A stretch of 64,000 nucleotides of DNA from Gordius sp. MW1. Lineage: Eukaryota; Nematomorpha; Gordioida; Gordea; Gordiidae. The DNA lies in contig OZ038527.1 in assembly GCA_964036665.1 (NCBI GenBank), positions 14,973,835 through 15,037,834 on the forward strand. Direction: 5' to 3'. Within the stretch, counting starts at the first letter, position 1. Every line of letters begins with the position of its first letter. Below, one piece after another: positions 22,540 to 33,256 of the stretch. The notes below the pieces were generated by a model, which had not been told where the DNA came from, made no database searches, and was given only the letters and a program-made list of their open reading frames with translations. The translations under genes and the position numbers were made by a program.

Positions 22540-23588
22540 CCTATGAGTAGAGTTGTTAAATTGCTAACTTTAGCAATGCTAACTATGTGCTATGCTCGAG
22601 CACGAACACTAGCTGTGTAATATGCTAGTTTAACACAATGAGTTCTACCTGTTCGGTGCAATAGTTTTAACAGTAGCACGTAAAAATGCTCGAGAGGTTA
22701 GTCGAAGCAGCCAAATATGTTAAAAAATTTAGCAGGAGCTCGAGCAGTAAATTCGAGCAGATAGTAGATTGAATTGCTATTTGTTCAAATTACAATTTTA
22801 ATCATATTATATATCATAAACTAGCTGACCCGGCAAACGTTGTTTTGCCATATTAAAAATATTTTTAAAAAGTAAAAAATTTAAATAAGAAAATTTAAAA
22901 CTACTAAAAAAAATTTAAAAACTCAACTAATAAAATTGGCAACAAAATTAATGAGCTGCCATTATTATCACATGGCCATAGAAGCATGTAATTTATTTCG
23001 GGACACGACCTTGCATAAATGTAATAACAATGAACATTATAAGAACGTATTATATAAAAAGATACAAATGTCACACGTATGGGGGCGATGTGGGATCCAT
23101 GTTTCGGGCCAAGCGTTGATTTGGCTTAGTCCCTAATTAGCTAAATAACAATGTAGAAAAAAATTTTGAGTTCATCAAACGAAATGCATAAACATCCTTC
23201 GAGCTAACCTTCTTGTTTGTTTCTGCTACTGTAATAATGTGTATTCCAATTAATTGAAAATTAGTAATCGTGTTTTTAATAATGAATAAAGTACCTGTTA
23301 GGATATCTCGTTTTTTATCAACAATCTCTAAGTGCGATGGAGTATACAATATTTTTGGTTAGTCCATCTTTAGCCAACACAAACAAACGGGATGGTTTAC
23401 CCGCGCGAGAACATGCCACGTATAGCTGTCCGTGGGAAAAGCAAGATGCGCCCAAATCTAAGCCACAAATAGACATCGTTTGACCTTGAGCCTTATTGAT
23501 TGTCATTGCGAATGCCAATCTTATTGGAAATTGAAAACGTTTGAATTCAATTGGCACATCTGAGGGAATCATAGGGATTCGTGGTAGC

Positions 23589-23963
23589 TGTAGAGGCTCT
23601 TTCGCACGCTACTTTCCCTTGACCCCGTCTAGGCGAATTCTAACACGTGATTTTTATTTTTAATAGCCCCTCGCTTGTACTTAACCATCACGTGATTTTT
23701 ATTTTAATAGCCCCTCGCTTGTACTTAACCATCACGTGATTTTTATTTTAATAGCCCCTCGCTTGTACTTAATCATTACGTTATTTTTATTTTAATAGCC
23801 CCTCGCTTGTATTCAACCGTCGCCTGATTATTCAAATGATAATGGGCTCGCGCAGCTACATAAGCACAACCTTTAAAACTAACAGAATTATATTCATTTT
23901 TTCGCATATACTTTACACTAGAATAAACAAGATTACTTCTAATTAATGAAGTAATCCACTTCA
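23589..23963 (+). repeat. 5' LTR of the CsRn1-type element
   Basis: 375 bp, differing from the 3' LTR by three substitutions and one 1-bp indel, so the insertion is young. It holds about five 44-45-bp tandem units, each with a CACGTGATTTTTATTTTAAT-like block followed by AGCCCCTCGCTTGTACTTAA. The first three units carry the E-box palindrome CACGTG, lost in later units. Confidence 0.93.
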
Positions 23964-23965
23964 TT

Positions 23966-23983
23966 TGGTGACCCCGACGTGAT
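23966..23983 (+). promoter_or_regulatory. Primer-binding site, tRNA-Trp type
   Basis: TGGTGACCCCGACGTGAT begins 2 bp after the LTR. It is complementary to the 3' end of animal tRNA-Trp (…ATCACGTCGGGGTCACCA). Confidence 0.85.
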
Positions 23984-23999
23984 CACGCAACCATCTGAT

Positions 24000-24772
24000 A
24001 TGGAGGTTAAAAGCGAAAATGCCACATATTTTAAACTGCCACAGTTTAACAATATAAACCCCGCTCATGGTTCATCCAAATAGAGGCTCTTTTCTTGGTA
24101 AGAAAGATAAAAAGCGAAGCTACCAAAGTTGGGTACTTAATAGAAGCCTTGCCACTGGAAATAACCATCGAAATTCAAGACATCCTACAAAATATGCCCG
24201 ACATTTTACCCTATACAACCATGAAAGCAGCCATCATAGACCGCACTAGCCAATCCGATTCTGCTAGACTTCGTGCTCTTCTCACAACTGTCGAATTAGG
24301 AGATCGCACCCCATCCCAGCTTCTGCGTTTCATGAAAAATCTTCTGGGAACGAATTCCATGGATGAACGAGTTCTTAAAGAACTTTGGTTAGAAAAACTT
24401 CCAAAAAACATGACCGGCATTTTGGCAATTGTTTCTGACGAGCAGTCCCTCTCCAAATTGGCCGAAACTGCGGACAAAATTGTAGAGACCTACCACAACT
24501 CCACATGTCCAATTGTAAATGTAGTCACGGAAGATGAATCGACTCGGCTTAGGGAGATGATTGCAAAGCTCACACAGGAGGTACAAAATTTAAAAATCTC
24601 AATCAATAGGCCACGTGATCGTTCCAACTCGAGACGCCGCAATCCCTCTACCGTTCGCCACCCTAGCGCGCATATTCAACCAAATATACTTTGTTGGTAC
24701 CATTACCGCTTTAAAGACAAGGCGCTCAAATGCGTGCAACCTTGCGCATTTAACCCCCCTTCGACAAACTAG
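24000..24772 (+). pseudogene. gag of the CsRn1-type element (frameshifted near its start)
   Basis: Structural polyprotein. A start region with FKLPQFNNINPAH near 24030-24065 is separated by a frame change near 24070-24095 from the long frame 24095-24772, which carries the capsid-like segment (IEALPLEITIEIQDIL, ELWLEKLPKNM). Near the end is a zinc knuckle CWYHYRFKDKALKCVQPC: C-x2-H-x9-C-x3-C. The CHCC order is characteristic of the CsRn1 group. Confidence 0.85.
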
Positions 24773-24786
24773 TAGACCACCCAGGG

Positions 24787-27700
24787 ATGGCGACGCCTGG
24801 ACTTGGTCTAAAACTTAGTCGCCTATTTTACATATTCGACAAATCCACGGGTCAGCGATTTCTCATTGACACAGGCGCGGAAATTTCCGTTATTCCGCCT
24901 TCTCGAGGCCATTCCTTGACCCCTTCATATGTGCAACTTCAGGCCGCCAATTCTACCCCTATCAAAACATATGGCCAAAAGCTTTTCACTTTGGACCTCG
25001 GCCTACGCAAAGAATTTAGATGGATTTTTACAATAGCAGACGTTAAACAGCCAATCATCGGAGCCGATTTTCTTAATCACTACCATCTAGTAGTTGATAT
25101 AAAAAAGAAGCAGCTCTTCGACACTCAAACGACATTAACATCTGCAGGCAAGGCTACACTCGTTACGTCAATCAACATACAAGTTGGGATAATTGGCACC
25201 TCCCCCATCAAATCACTACTTCAGAAGTATGCCTCCATAGTGTCCCCTTCTGATTATAAGGCTCAAGTAACTCATAGCACTCAACACCATATCCACACCA
25301 ACGGCCCCCCGGTTCGCTCAAAACCAAGGAGACTCTTCCCGGACAAGCTTAAGATTGCCCGAGACGAATTTACTCACATGCTCGAACTTAATATAATCCG
25401 TCCCTCTAACAGTGACTGGTCCTCACCCCTGCACATGGTACCCAAGAAGGCCGCGGGAGATTGGAGACCTTGTGGCGACTATCGCATGCTCAACAGTCGT
25501 ACAATTCCCGACTGTTATCCACTTCCCCACCTCCATTATTTTGCGCTGACCCTTTGCAATAAAACGGTATTCTCCAAGATCGACTTAGTCAGGGCATACC
25601 ACCAAATTCCAAGGGCCCCCGAGGATATTTCTAAAACCGCCATCACAACCCCGTTCGGTCTTTTTGAATTTCTTCGCATGCCATTTGGCCTTCGCAACGC
25701 TGCCCAGACGTTTCAACGCTTTATGGACCAAGTTTTTAGAGAACTTGACTTTGTTTTTGTTTACCTTGACGACGTACTCATCGCGAGTTCTTCCATTGAT
25801 GAACACCACAATCATATTAGACTGGTTTTTGAAAGACTCAAGTCTTTCGGTATTAAAATCAGTCAGGATAAATGCGTATGGTGTCAAAACGAAATTAATT
25901 TTTTGGGACACAAAATCACCCCTCAAGGTTTGTCACCCCTTCAGGACAAGGTGGAAGCAAACCTCAATTTCCCACAGCCTACTTCGATGACTCAGTTGAG
26001 ACGCTTCTTAGGGATGATTAATTTTTATAGACGGTTTATTCCGATGTGTGCCGATTTACTCAAACCTCTCCGATTTGCTCGACGGTTTAAAGAAGACAAT
26101 TTCCTGCACCCCGGAAGCTTCGACTGCTTTTAACAACGCCAAACTCGCTTTAAGCAATGTCGTGCCTCTCTCCCATCTTCAAAAAGACGCTCAACTCTCA
26201 ATCACCACCGACGCCTCCAACTCAGCTGTAGGAGCCGTATTACATCAAACATCTAACGGTAATACGCTGCCTTTGGCCTTTTTTTCCCAAAAGCTAACAA
26301 AAACTCAACAGCGATACAGTGCATTCGGTCGCGAATTATTAGCAATATATTTAACAATCCGCCATTACCGCCATTTTTTAGAAGGTCATGAATTCACTAT
26401 TTATACAGACCACAAGCCACTAACTTATGCTTTCAGTACACCTATCCCCGCGGGAGATTAGACAGTTAGACTATATTTCGCAATATACTACCGATCTCCA
26501 ATATATAGCTGGCAAATCAAATGTAGTCGCTGACACCCTCTCAAGGTCTGAAATTGATTCCGTTGATTTTAAAGACAGGCCCCTAGTAGAAAGGTTAGCT
26601 TTGGCTCAGATGGAAGAAAAGTCGGCATTTCAGGACCTAAAGTCCCTAAAATTAACGCAACTTCCTATACCTGGCTCTGATTTGACCGTGCAATGCGACA
26701 TGTCCACAACCTCACCTCGACCACTTGTTCCAACTTCACTCAGACGCGTAATTTTTGATAACTTCCACAACTTATCACACCCTGGTACGCGTGCAACACT
26801 TAAGCTGATTTACGTCGATATGTTTGGCCCTCCATCAATATGGATGTAAGGAAATGGGCCAAATCATGCGTTGCTTGACAAAAATCGAAGATTCATCGTC
26901 ACATAAAAGCCCCTTTAGGCACATTTGCTGAACCTGACGCTCGATTTAGCCACATCCACGTCGATCTCGTTGGTCCACTACCACCGTCGAATGGATATAC
27001 CCACTTACTCACCATTATTGACCGTTTCACACGATGGCCTGTCGCCATGCCGATCCGTGACACCTCAGCCCAAACGGTTGCAAAAGCTCTGATCAAGTAT
27101 TGGATAGCTGACCTCGGAGTACCATCAAGCCTCACAACATATAGAGGTCCCCAGTTTGAGTCCCAATTATTTCGGAATCTCACGCAACTCCTTGGTGTAA
27201 ATCACATCACAACCACTGCCTATCATCCACAAGCCAACGGCATGATTGAGAGATTTCATCGACAGTTGAAAAGTTCCTTGATGGCACAAGGTGACACAAA
27301 CAAATGGGATGAGCTCTTACCATTAATTTTGCTTGGCATTCGAAGCACAATCAAGGAAGACTTAGGTTGCACTCCAGCCGAATTAGTTTATGGCACTACA
27401 CTTAGACTTCCCGGCGAATTTTTCACGAACTCAAGAACCCCTCATAACGCGTCCGAATTTATTAAATGCCTAAAACAACATTTTTACCATTTACCTTTTA
27501 AAAAAGTCAGGACACAATTGACAAATGCGAGTACAACTTCACTTCTTAAGGACTGTAAATACGTTTTTATCCGTAATGATTTCGTTCGAAAAAGTTTGGT
27601 GCCACCATATGACGGCCCGTTCAGAGTAAAGTCCAAACATGCTAAATATTTCATTATTGAAAAAAACGGAAAAGCTGACTCAGTTTCGATCGAGCGATTG

Positions 27701-27892
27701 AAACCTGCATATTTAGATACTTCAACTCAGCCGCTTACGGATACCGAAAATGTAAATCCACCCAAAGTTTGTCCCTCCGACGACATCGCCGGACCAGCTA
27801 ACTCCGACCCAGACCTAACAAAATCAAAAGAAAACCCATACATCACATCGAGAGGAAGGCACGTGCATTGGCGCTATAAACTACTACACTAG
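24787..27892 (+). pseudogene. pol of the CsRn1-type element (PR-RT-RH-IN, broken)
   Basis: Protease active site LIDTGAE at 24859-24879. RT with GDYRMLN and YLDD at 25762-25773. RNase H with TTDAS near 26203 and YTDHKPL near 26404, in a shifted frame after a break near 26095. A further frame change near 26455 leads to the integrase zinc-finger region, followed by a stop and frame changes at about 26850-26920. The integrase core and C-terminus run in one frame at 27047-27892. Of the D-D-E triad, the first Asp (GAT, 26962) and the Glu (GAG, 27248) are present. The second, expected before RGPQF, is Tyr (TAT, 27140-27142). Inactive. Confidence 0.9.
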
Positions 27893-27925
27893 CCACAACT
27901 CTCCGAGTGGAGCCCCGAGGATAGT

Positions 27926-28301
27926 TGTAGAGGCTCTTTCGCACGCTACTTTCCCTTGACCCCGTCTAGGCGAATTCTAACACGTGATTTTTATTTTTAA
28001 TAGCCCCTCGCTTGTACTTAACCATCACGTGATTTTTATTTTAATAGCCCCTCGCTTGTACTTAACCATCACGTGATTTTTATTTTAATAGCCCCTCGCT
28101 TGTACTTAATCATCACGTTATTTTTATTTTAATAGCCCCTCGCTTGTATTCCACCGTCGCCTGATTATTCAAATGATAATGGGCTCGCGCAGCTACATAA
28201 GCACAACCTTTAAAACTAACAGAATTATTATTCATTTTTTCGCATATACTTTACACTAGAATAAACTAGATTACTTCTAATTAATGAAGTAATCCACTTC
28301 A
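27926..28301 (+). repeat. 3' LTR of the CsRn1-type element
   Basis: 376 bp, nearly identical to the 5' LTR and with the same internal 44-bp tandem units. The sequence immediately upstream (GCCCCGAGGATAGT) is only a weak polypurine tract. Confidence 0.93.
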
Positions 28302-29995
28302 GAGCAATACATTTTCACCTCGGAACTTTCCATTCAAAATGGTGACTTCGAGAAGATTCTTCATGCATTTTTTAATCACTAATCTTGTGCCATTGCACAG
28401 CCGTGGTGGGTTAAAATTACGAAGCAAAATTACCGGAGAGCCAACCTTCAATTGTAAAAGGTGCGGAGGCATGCCTGACAAATCCAATGAATTCAAAAAC
28501 TCTATTGGATAATTTACAGCTTCGTTAGCATCGCAAAGTGTATCGATAGATTTGTATGACACCAAGTCACCTGGCAACAACTGTGTATCTTGGAATTTAA
28601 ATCATTGACATCTACATTCTTTGCTGACAATATTGCTCTTTCGGACATCCAAGCGAGATTTTTGTACTGTGTATGTAGATCTGGAAATGTGGTCCATGAG
28701 AGCAATTTGCGTGTCGACGATTGTGCAAAAATCCGTCGGTAATTTTATGCATCCAGTATTTTGATACAAAGCTACTTTTCCATCATCAATATCTAAAAGT
28801 TGTTTTGAGAATGTTTCAGCGGATGGATCTTAAGCATACGAACGCGCATGTATAATTTCAGTTCCAACTTTTCAACATTACGCCACAATGACGATTCAAG
28901 CAAGCGTTGATCTCATCAGCGTACGTTGAACGTGGAATGACGGGAAGTGTTTGTCTGAAATCACCTGAAAGGAGTAACAGAGTGCCTCCAAATAGTTTGT
29001 CATTGTTTTTTATATCTTTCAATGTCCTATCCAATGCCTCAAGGGAATGTTTGTGTGCCATAGTACATTCTCCCAGATGATAACTTTACACCGTTTAAGT
29101 ACTGTGGCCATAGACGACTGTTTTTTTATGTTGCACACTGCCTCTGGGTTATTTTGGATATTTAGTGGCAGCTTAAATGCAGAATGAGCTGTTCTGCCAT
29201 CTAATAAAATAGCTGCAATGCCAGATGATGCAACTGCCAATGCGATGCCATTTTTGATCGTATCTTGGCAAGAATTATCGAAATGTGAAATGTTTTGCCA
29301 GTTCCACCTGGTGCATTCAAAAAAAGGAAACCACCTTGTCCTGCCAAAACTGCAAGCATAATTCGGTCGTAAATGGATTTTTGTTCATCATTTAGTAGTG
29401 GGACATTGTGAGTAACAATTTCTGCCATTTCTACAGTATTGTGTTGCAGTTCAAGACTCATATTAGTGTTGAGGAAATCAGATGCACTTCGATTAGGTGA
29501 ATTCATACCAAAATGACTAATTTTTAAATTGGCAATGACAATGCAAAGATCCTCAATAGCTATCAATGCTTCATTGTACATAGCGTCGCTGAATAATATC
29601 GCTAGATCGTTGCACCTTGCTCGATATCGATGTAATATATCCTCAACCATTGAATCTTTGTGCTTATCCCACAACGTTACGGGCAGGGAAACATGTAGTC
29701 AACACCATAGCAAATAGGAGACGAATTTGTGTTGCTGTTGAGTTTAATGCTGCTTCAGTAAGCAAACTGTCCCTGAGTGCTTATATATGCGATTGTTTTT
29801 ATTATTATGTGGGATTTTAGGGCATATATGATGATAAAGCGGGTATTGAAGTAAAAATAAATTTTGATGTCTATATGTTCTACTTCTATTGTTCTATTTC
29901 CGTATACAGTGCAACGCATACGAATATAACATAGCGCAATAATATATCAAAGTTGTTAAAATATAAAAAAATAATTAAATTATTAAATGTAAAAC

Positions 29996-32330
29996 TTTTA
30001 TAATTTTTTTTATCCTTCTAAAGAATGACAAAGGCAATTATAAATACATGCCAAAGTATAAGTGATAAAATTTGCAACTAATCTGTACTAAAAAATTAAT
30101 AATAGATGAAAAATGATATTTATATATATTGCAATACTAAATAGCATTTACTCAGAATAATCAACATTGGATGACTGTCTCATATCATTATAAAATGTAT
30201 TTTCAATTAAGAAACACCCAGATCTAAATATATCCTGTAATAATAGTCTATTTGGAAAAATTTATTATACCTTTGTAAAATAAGATACAGGTTTTTTGGG
30301 GTTCTCACTAATGTCCTCACATATTCCAAAGTCATTATTACAAAATATTTTATTTTTTAATGCAGATAATGAGGTATGTCCAAGAACATCAAAACTCTGA
30401 TCAACATTAGCTGTCAAATATAAAGATATTTTTTTATCCTTCTAAAGAATGACATATGCATAAGACAATTATAATTGCATGCCAAAGTATAAATGATAAA
30501 ATTTGCAACTAAGCTGTACTAAAAAATTAAAAATAGATAAATCATGACATTTATATATATTGCAATACTAAATAGCATTTACTCAGAATAATCTAGGTTG
30601 GATGACAAATTTATTATACCTTTGTAAAATAAGATACAGGTTTTTTGGGGTTCTCACTAATGTCCTCACATATTCCAAAGTCATTATTACAAAATATTTT
30701 ATTTTTTGATGCAGATAATGAGGTATGTCCAAGAACATCAAAACTCTGATCAACATTAGCTGTCAAATATAAAGATATTTTTTTATCCTTTTAAAGAATG
30801 ACATTTGCATAAGACAATTATAATTGCATGCCAAAGTATAAATGATAAAATTTGCAACTAAGCTGTACTAAAAAATTAATAATAGATAAATCATGACATT
30901 TATATATATTGCAATACTAAATAGCATTTACTCAGAATAATCTACGTTGGATGACAAATTTATTATACCTTTGTAAAATAAGATACAGGTTTTTTGGGGT
31001 TCTCACTAATGTCCTCACATATTCCAAAGTCATTATTAAAAAATATTTTATTTTTTAATGCAGATAATGAGGTATGTCCAAGAACATTAAAACTGTGATC
31101 AACATTAGCTGTCAAACATAGATAAAGATATTTTTTATCCTTCTAAAGAATGACATTTGCATAAGACAATTATAATTGCATCTAAATATATCCTGTAATA
31201 ATAGTGTATTTGGAAAAATTTATTATACCTTTGTAAAATAAGATACAGGTTTTTTGGGATTCTCACTAATGTCCTCACATATTCCAAAGTCATTATTACA
31301 AAATATTTTATCTTTTAATGCAGATAATGAGGAATGTCCAAGAACATCAAAACTCTGATCAACAATAGCTGTCAAATATAGATAAAGATATTTTTTTATC
31401 CTTCTAAAGAATGTTTGCATAAGACAATTATAATTGCATGTCAAAGTATAAGTGATAAAATTTGCAACTAAGCTTTACTAAAAAATTAATAATAGATAAA
31501 TCATGACATTTATATATATTGCAATACTAAATAGCATTTACTCAGAATAATCTACGTTGGATGACAAATTTATTATACCTTTGTAAAATAAGATACAGGT
31601 TTTTGGGGGTTTTCACTAATGTCCTCACATATTCCAAAGTCATTATTACAAAATATTTTATTTTTTAATGCAGATAATGAGGTATGTCCAAGAACATCAA
31701 AACTCTGATCAACATTAGCTGTCAAATATAGATAAAGATATTTTTTTATCCTTCTAAAGAATGACATTTCATAAGACATTTATAATTACATCTAAATATA
31801 TCCTGAAATAATAGTGTATTTGGAAAAATTTATTATACCTTTGTAAAATAAGATACAGGTTTTTAGGGATTCTCACTAATGTCCTCACATATTCCAAAGT
31901 CATTATTACAAAATATTTTATCTTTTAATGCAGATAATGAGGTATGTCCAAGAACATCAAAACTCTGATCAACAATAGCTGTCAAATATAGATAAAGATA
32001 TGTTTTTATCCTTCTAAAGAATGACATTTGCATAAGAAAATTATAATTGCATGCCAAAGTATAAGTGATAAAATTTGCAACTAATCTATACTAAAAAATT
32101 AATAATAAATAAATCATGACATTTATATATATTGCAATACTAAACAGCATTTACTCAGAATAATCTACGTTGGATGACTGTCTCATATCACTATAAAATA
32201 TATTTTCAATTAAGAAACACCCAGATCTAAATATATCCTGTAATAATAGTGTATTTGGAAAAATTTATTATACCTTTGTAAAATAAGATACAGGTTTTTT
32301 GTGGTTCTCACTAATGTCCTATTCCAAAGT
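29996..32330 (-). pseudogene. Tandem array of a captured SNAPC3-like exon inside the Helitron
   Basis: Six full 140-bp exon copies at 30271-30410, 30620-30759, 30969-31108, 31229-31368, 31579-31718 and 31839-31978, and a truncated one from 32274. The spacing is 349, 349, 260, 350, 260 and 435 bp. On the minus strand each is preceded by an acceptor-like ATATTTGACAG and followed by a donor-like GTATAAT, with repeated intron sequence between. The translation carries VDQSFDVLGHTSLSALK and NNDFGICEDISENP, resembling the SNAPC3 (SNAP50) core (V-L-G..T-L..L-k-D-k-I.C..D). SNAPC3 is the DNA-binding subunit of the snRNA gene transcription factor SNAPc. I read it as a host exon plus intron edges captured by the Helitron and then multiplied. 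The family call comes from recall, not a search. Confidence 0.7.
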
Positions 32331-32611
32331 CAAACGGAATATGTCTGTTCGCGGAAGAATACATTCACAACACGATAGATACGCAGTATACGTCATGAGG
32401 TGGCGTTTGAGTGACATTTTAATAAACGTCAAAACGTATAAAACTAAATAACTTGACCGTCTTATGACTTAGAGATTTTAAATATAGTTAAAAACCTATT
32501 CTCAGACCTACCAATCAATCGCAGAAATTTCCATCTAAATCGGTCCAGCCGTTTCGGAGGAGTTTAATAACTAACACCTTTTTACGTGATTTTTATATAT
32601 ATAGATAAATT

Positions 32612-32960
32612 CAGAACTTTGCCCTCCCCCCCCCCCCCCTTATTTTTTACCCTCTTTCTTACCAGAGGGGGGGGGGGGCACCCCCCCCCCCCCTTATTTT
32701 TTATTCTCTTTCTCAACAAAGGGGGCTTTTTTACCCTCTTTCTCACGAGAGGGGGGGGGGTTTGCCCCCCCCCCCAACCTTATTTTTTTTTTCTTACCAG
32801 GCGGGGCACCAAAAGAGGGATAAAAACAAGGGGGCAAAACACCCCCCCCCCCCTTCCATCTCCCCTCTGGCGAGAAAGAGGATAAAAAATAAGGGGGGGG
32901 GGGTAAAAATAACCATCTGGTAAGAAAGAGGGTAAAAAATAGGGGGGGGGCAAAGTTCTT
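32612..32960. repeat. C/G-run palindromic minisatellite, core of the hAT-type element
   Basis: Alternating C-runs, TTATTTTTTACCCTCTTTCT and G-runs, ending in an inverted pair AGAACTTTGCCC / GGGCAAAGTTCT. The same unit builds the arms of the fold-back element at 55947-60126. Confidence 0.8.
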
Positions 32961-33256
32961 AATATATTTATGATATATAATAGGATTAAAATTGTAATTT
33001 TAACAAATAGCAATTCAATTAATTGCTATGCAATTTATCTACTATCTGCTCGAATTTACTGCTAGAGCTCATGCTAAATTTTTTAACAGATTTGGTTGCT
33101 TCCACTAACCTCTCGAGCATTTTTACGTGCTACTGTTAAAACTATTGCACCGAACAGCTAGTACTCATTGTGTTAAACTAGCATATTACCTAGCTAGTGT
33201 TCGTGCTCGCGTTTTTAGTTGAAGCTACTTAGCAATTTAACAACTATACCTATGAG

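Larger units (their letters stand above)
23589..28301 (+). mobile_element. Ty3/gypsy LTR retrotransposon, CsRn1 group
   Basis: A 4.7-kb element with 375/376-bp LTRs, TGTAG...TTCA. The flanks TAGC (23585-23588) and GAGC (28302-28305) are a 4-bp duplication with one change; removing the element rejoins the helicase frame. A primer site fits tRNA-Trp, gag has a CHCC knuckle, and pol runs protease, RT, RNase H, integrase. The tRNA-Trp primer and the CHCC rather than CCHC knuckle are published hallmarks of the CsRn1 group. Coding regions carry several breaks, so this copy is not autonomous. Confidence 0.92.
23318..29674 (-). pseudogene. Helitron Pif1-like helicase, C-terminal part, split by the LTR element
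   Basis: DNA helicase half of a Helitron Rep-Hel protein, in pieces on the minus strand. 29674-29201: upstream spacer region and Walker A in NAPGGTGKTF. 29240-29019: AVASSGIAAILLDGRTAHS. 29061-28858: EALDRTL and GDFRQTLPVIPR. 28580-28299: DLSGMPPHLLQLKVGSPV and RLVIKK. Then the 4.7-kb LTR element. Beyond it, 23572-23318: IPSDVPIEFKRFQFPIRLAF, TINKAQGQT and GQLYVACSRAGKPS (helicase motifs V/VI). Several frameshifts and a deletion separate the pieces, so it is inactive. The N-terminal Rep nuclease is absent. Confidence 0.9.
22821..32605 (-). mobile_element. Helitron (minus strand) carrying partial helicase, captured exon array and a nested LTR element
   Basis: Read on the minus strand, the 5' end is TCTATATATATAAAAATCAC, preceded by A at 32606. 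The 3' end is CTAG at 22824-22821, followed by T. About 8 bp before CTAG is a hairpin GGCAAA-ACAACG-TTTGCC (22849-22832). The 5'-TC, CTRR-3', a subterminal hairpin and insertion between A and T are the defining Helitron features. Restored flanks read CATAAA|TAAATTC, matching the opposite arm of the host hAT element. No HUH/Rep domain is seen. The 5' half (29996-32330) is an exon-bearing tandem array instead. Non-autonomous in its present state. Confidence 0.9.
22548..33248. mobile_element. hAT-type element with long TIRs, split by a nested Helitron
   Basis: The left end starts TAGAGTTGTTAAATTGCTAA. The right end is its inverse, TTAGCAATTTAACAACTATA. Both sit directly against a perfect 8-bp duplication, CCTATGAG (22540-22547 and 33249-33256). 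The arms are about 270 bp: 22548-22820 is the reverse complement of about 32968-33248, including the TCATAAA next to the Helitron junction. Without the Helitron the element would be about 0.92 kb with a C/G-run core at 32612-32960. An 8-bp duplication with a TAGAG/TATAG start fits the hAT superfamily. It encodes no transposase, so it is non-autonomous. Confidence 0.85.

Noticed and set aside
24211..24586. Minus-strand frames opposite gag and pol (also 25585-25926 and 26899-27183)
   Set aside because: They are antisense shadows of the retrotransposon coding regions.
23589..28301. LTR element as an endogenous retrovirus
   Set aside because: No env-like frame after integrase; gag/pol features are those of the CsRn1 retrotransposon group.
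31223..32057. Treating the minus-strand frames MACNYNF.../MSFFRRIKKYLYL... as small proteins
   Set aside because: Their N-terminal parts read through repeated intron sequence; only the part after the acceptor-like AG is exon-like.
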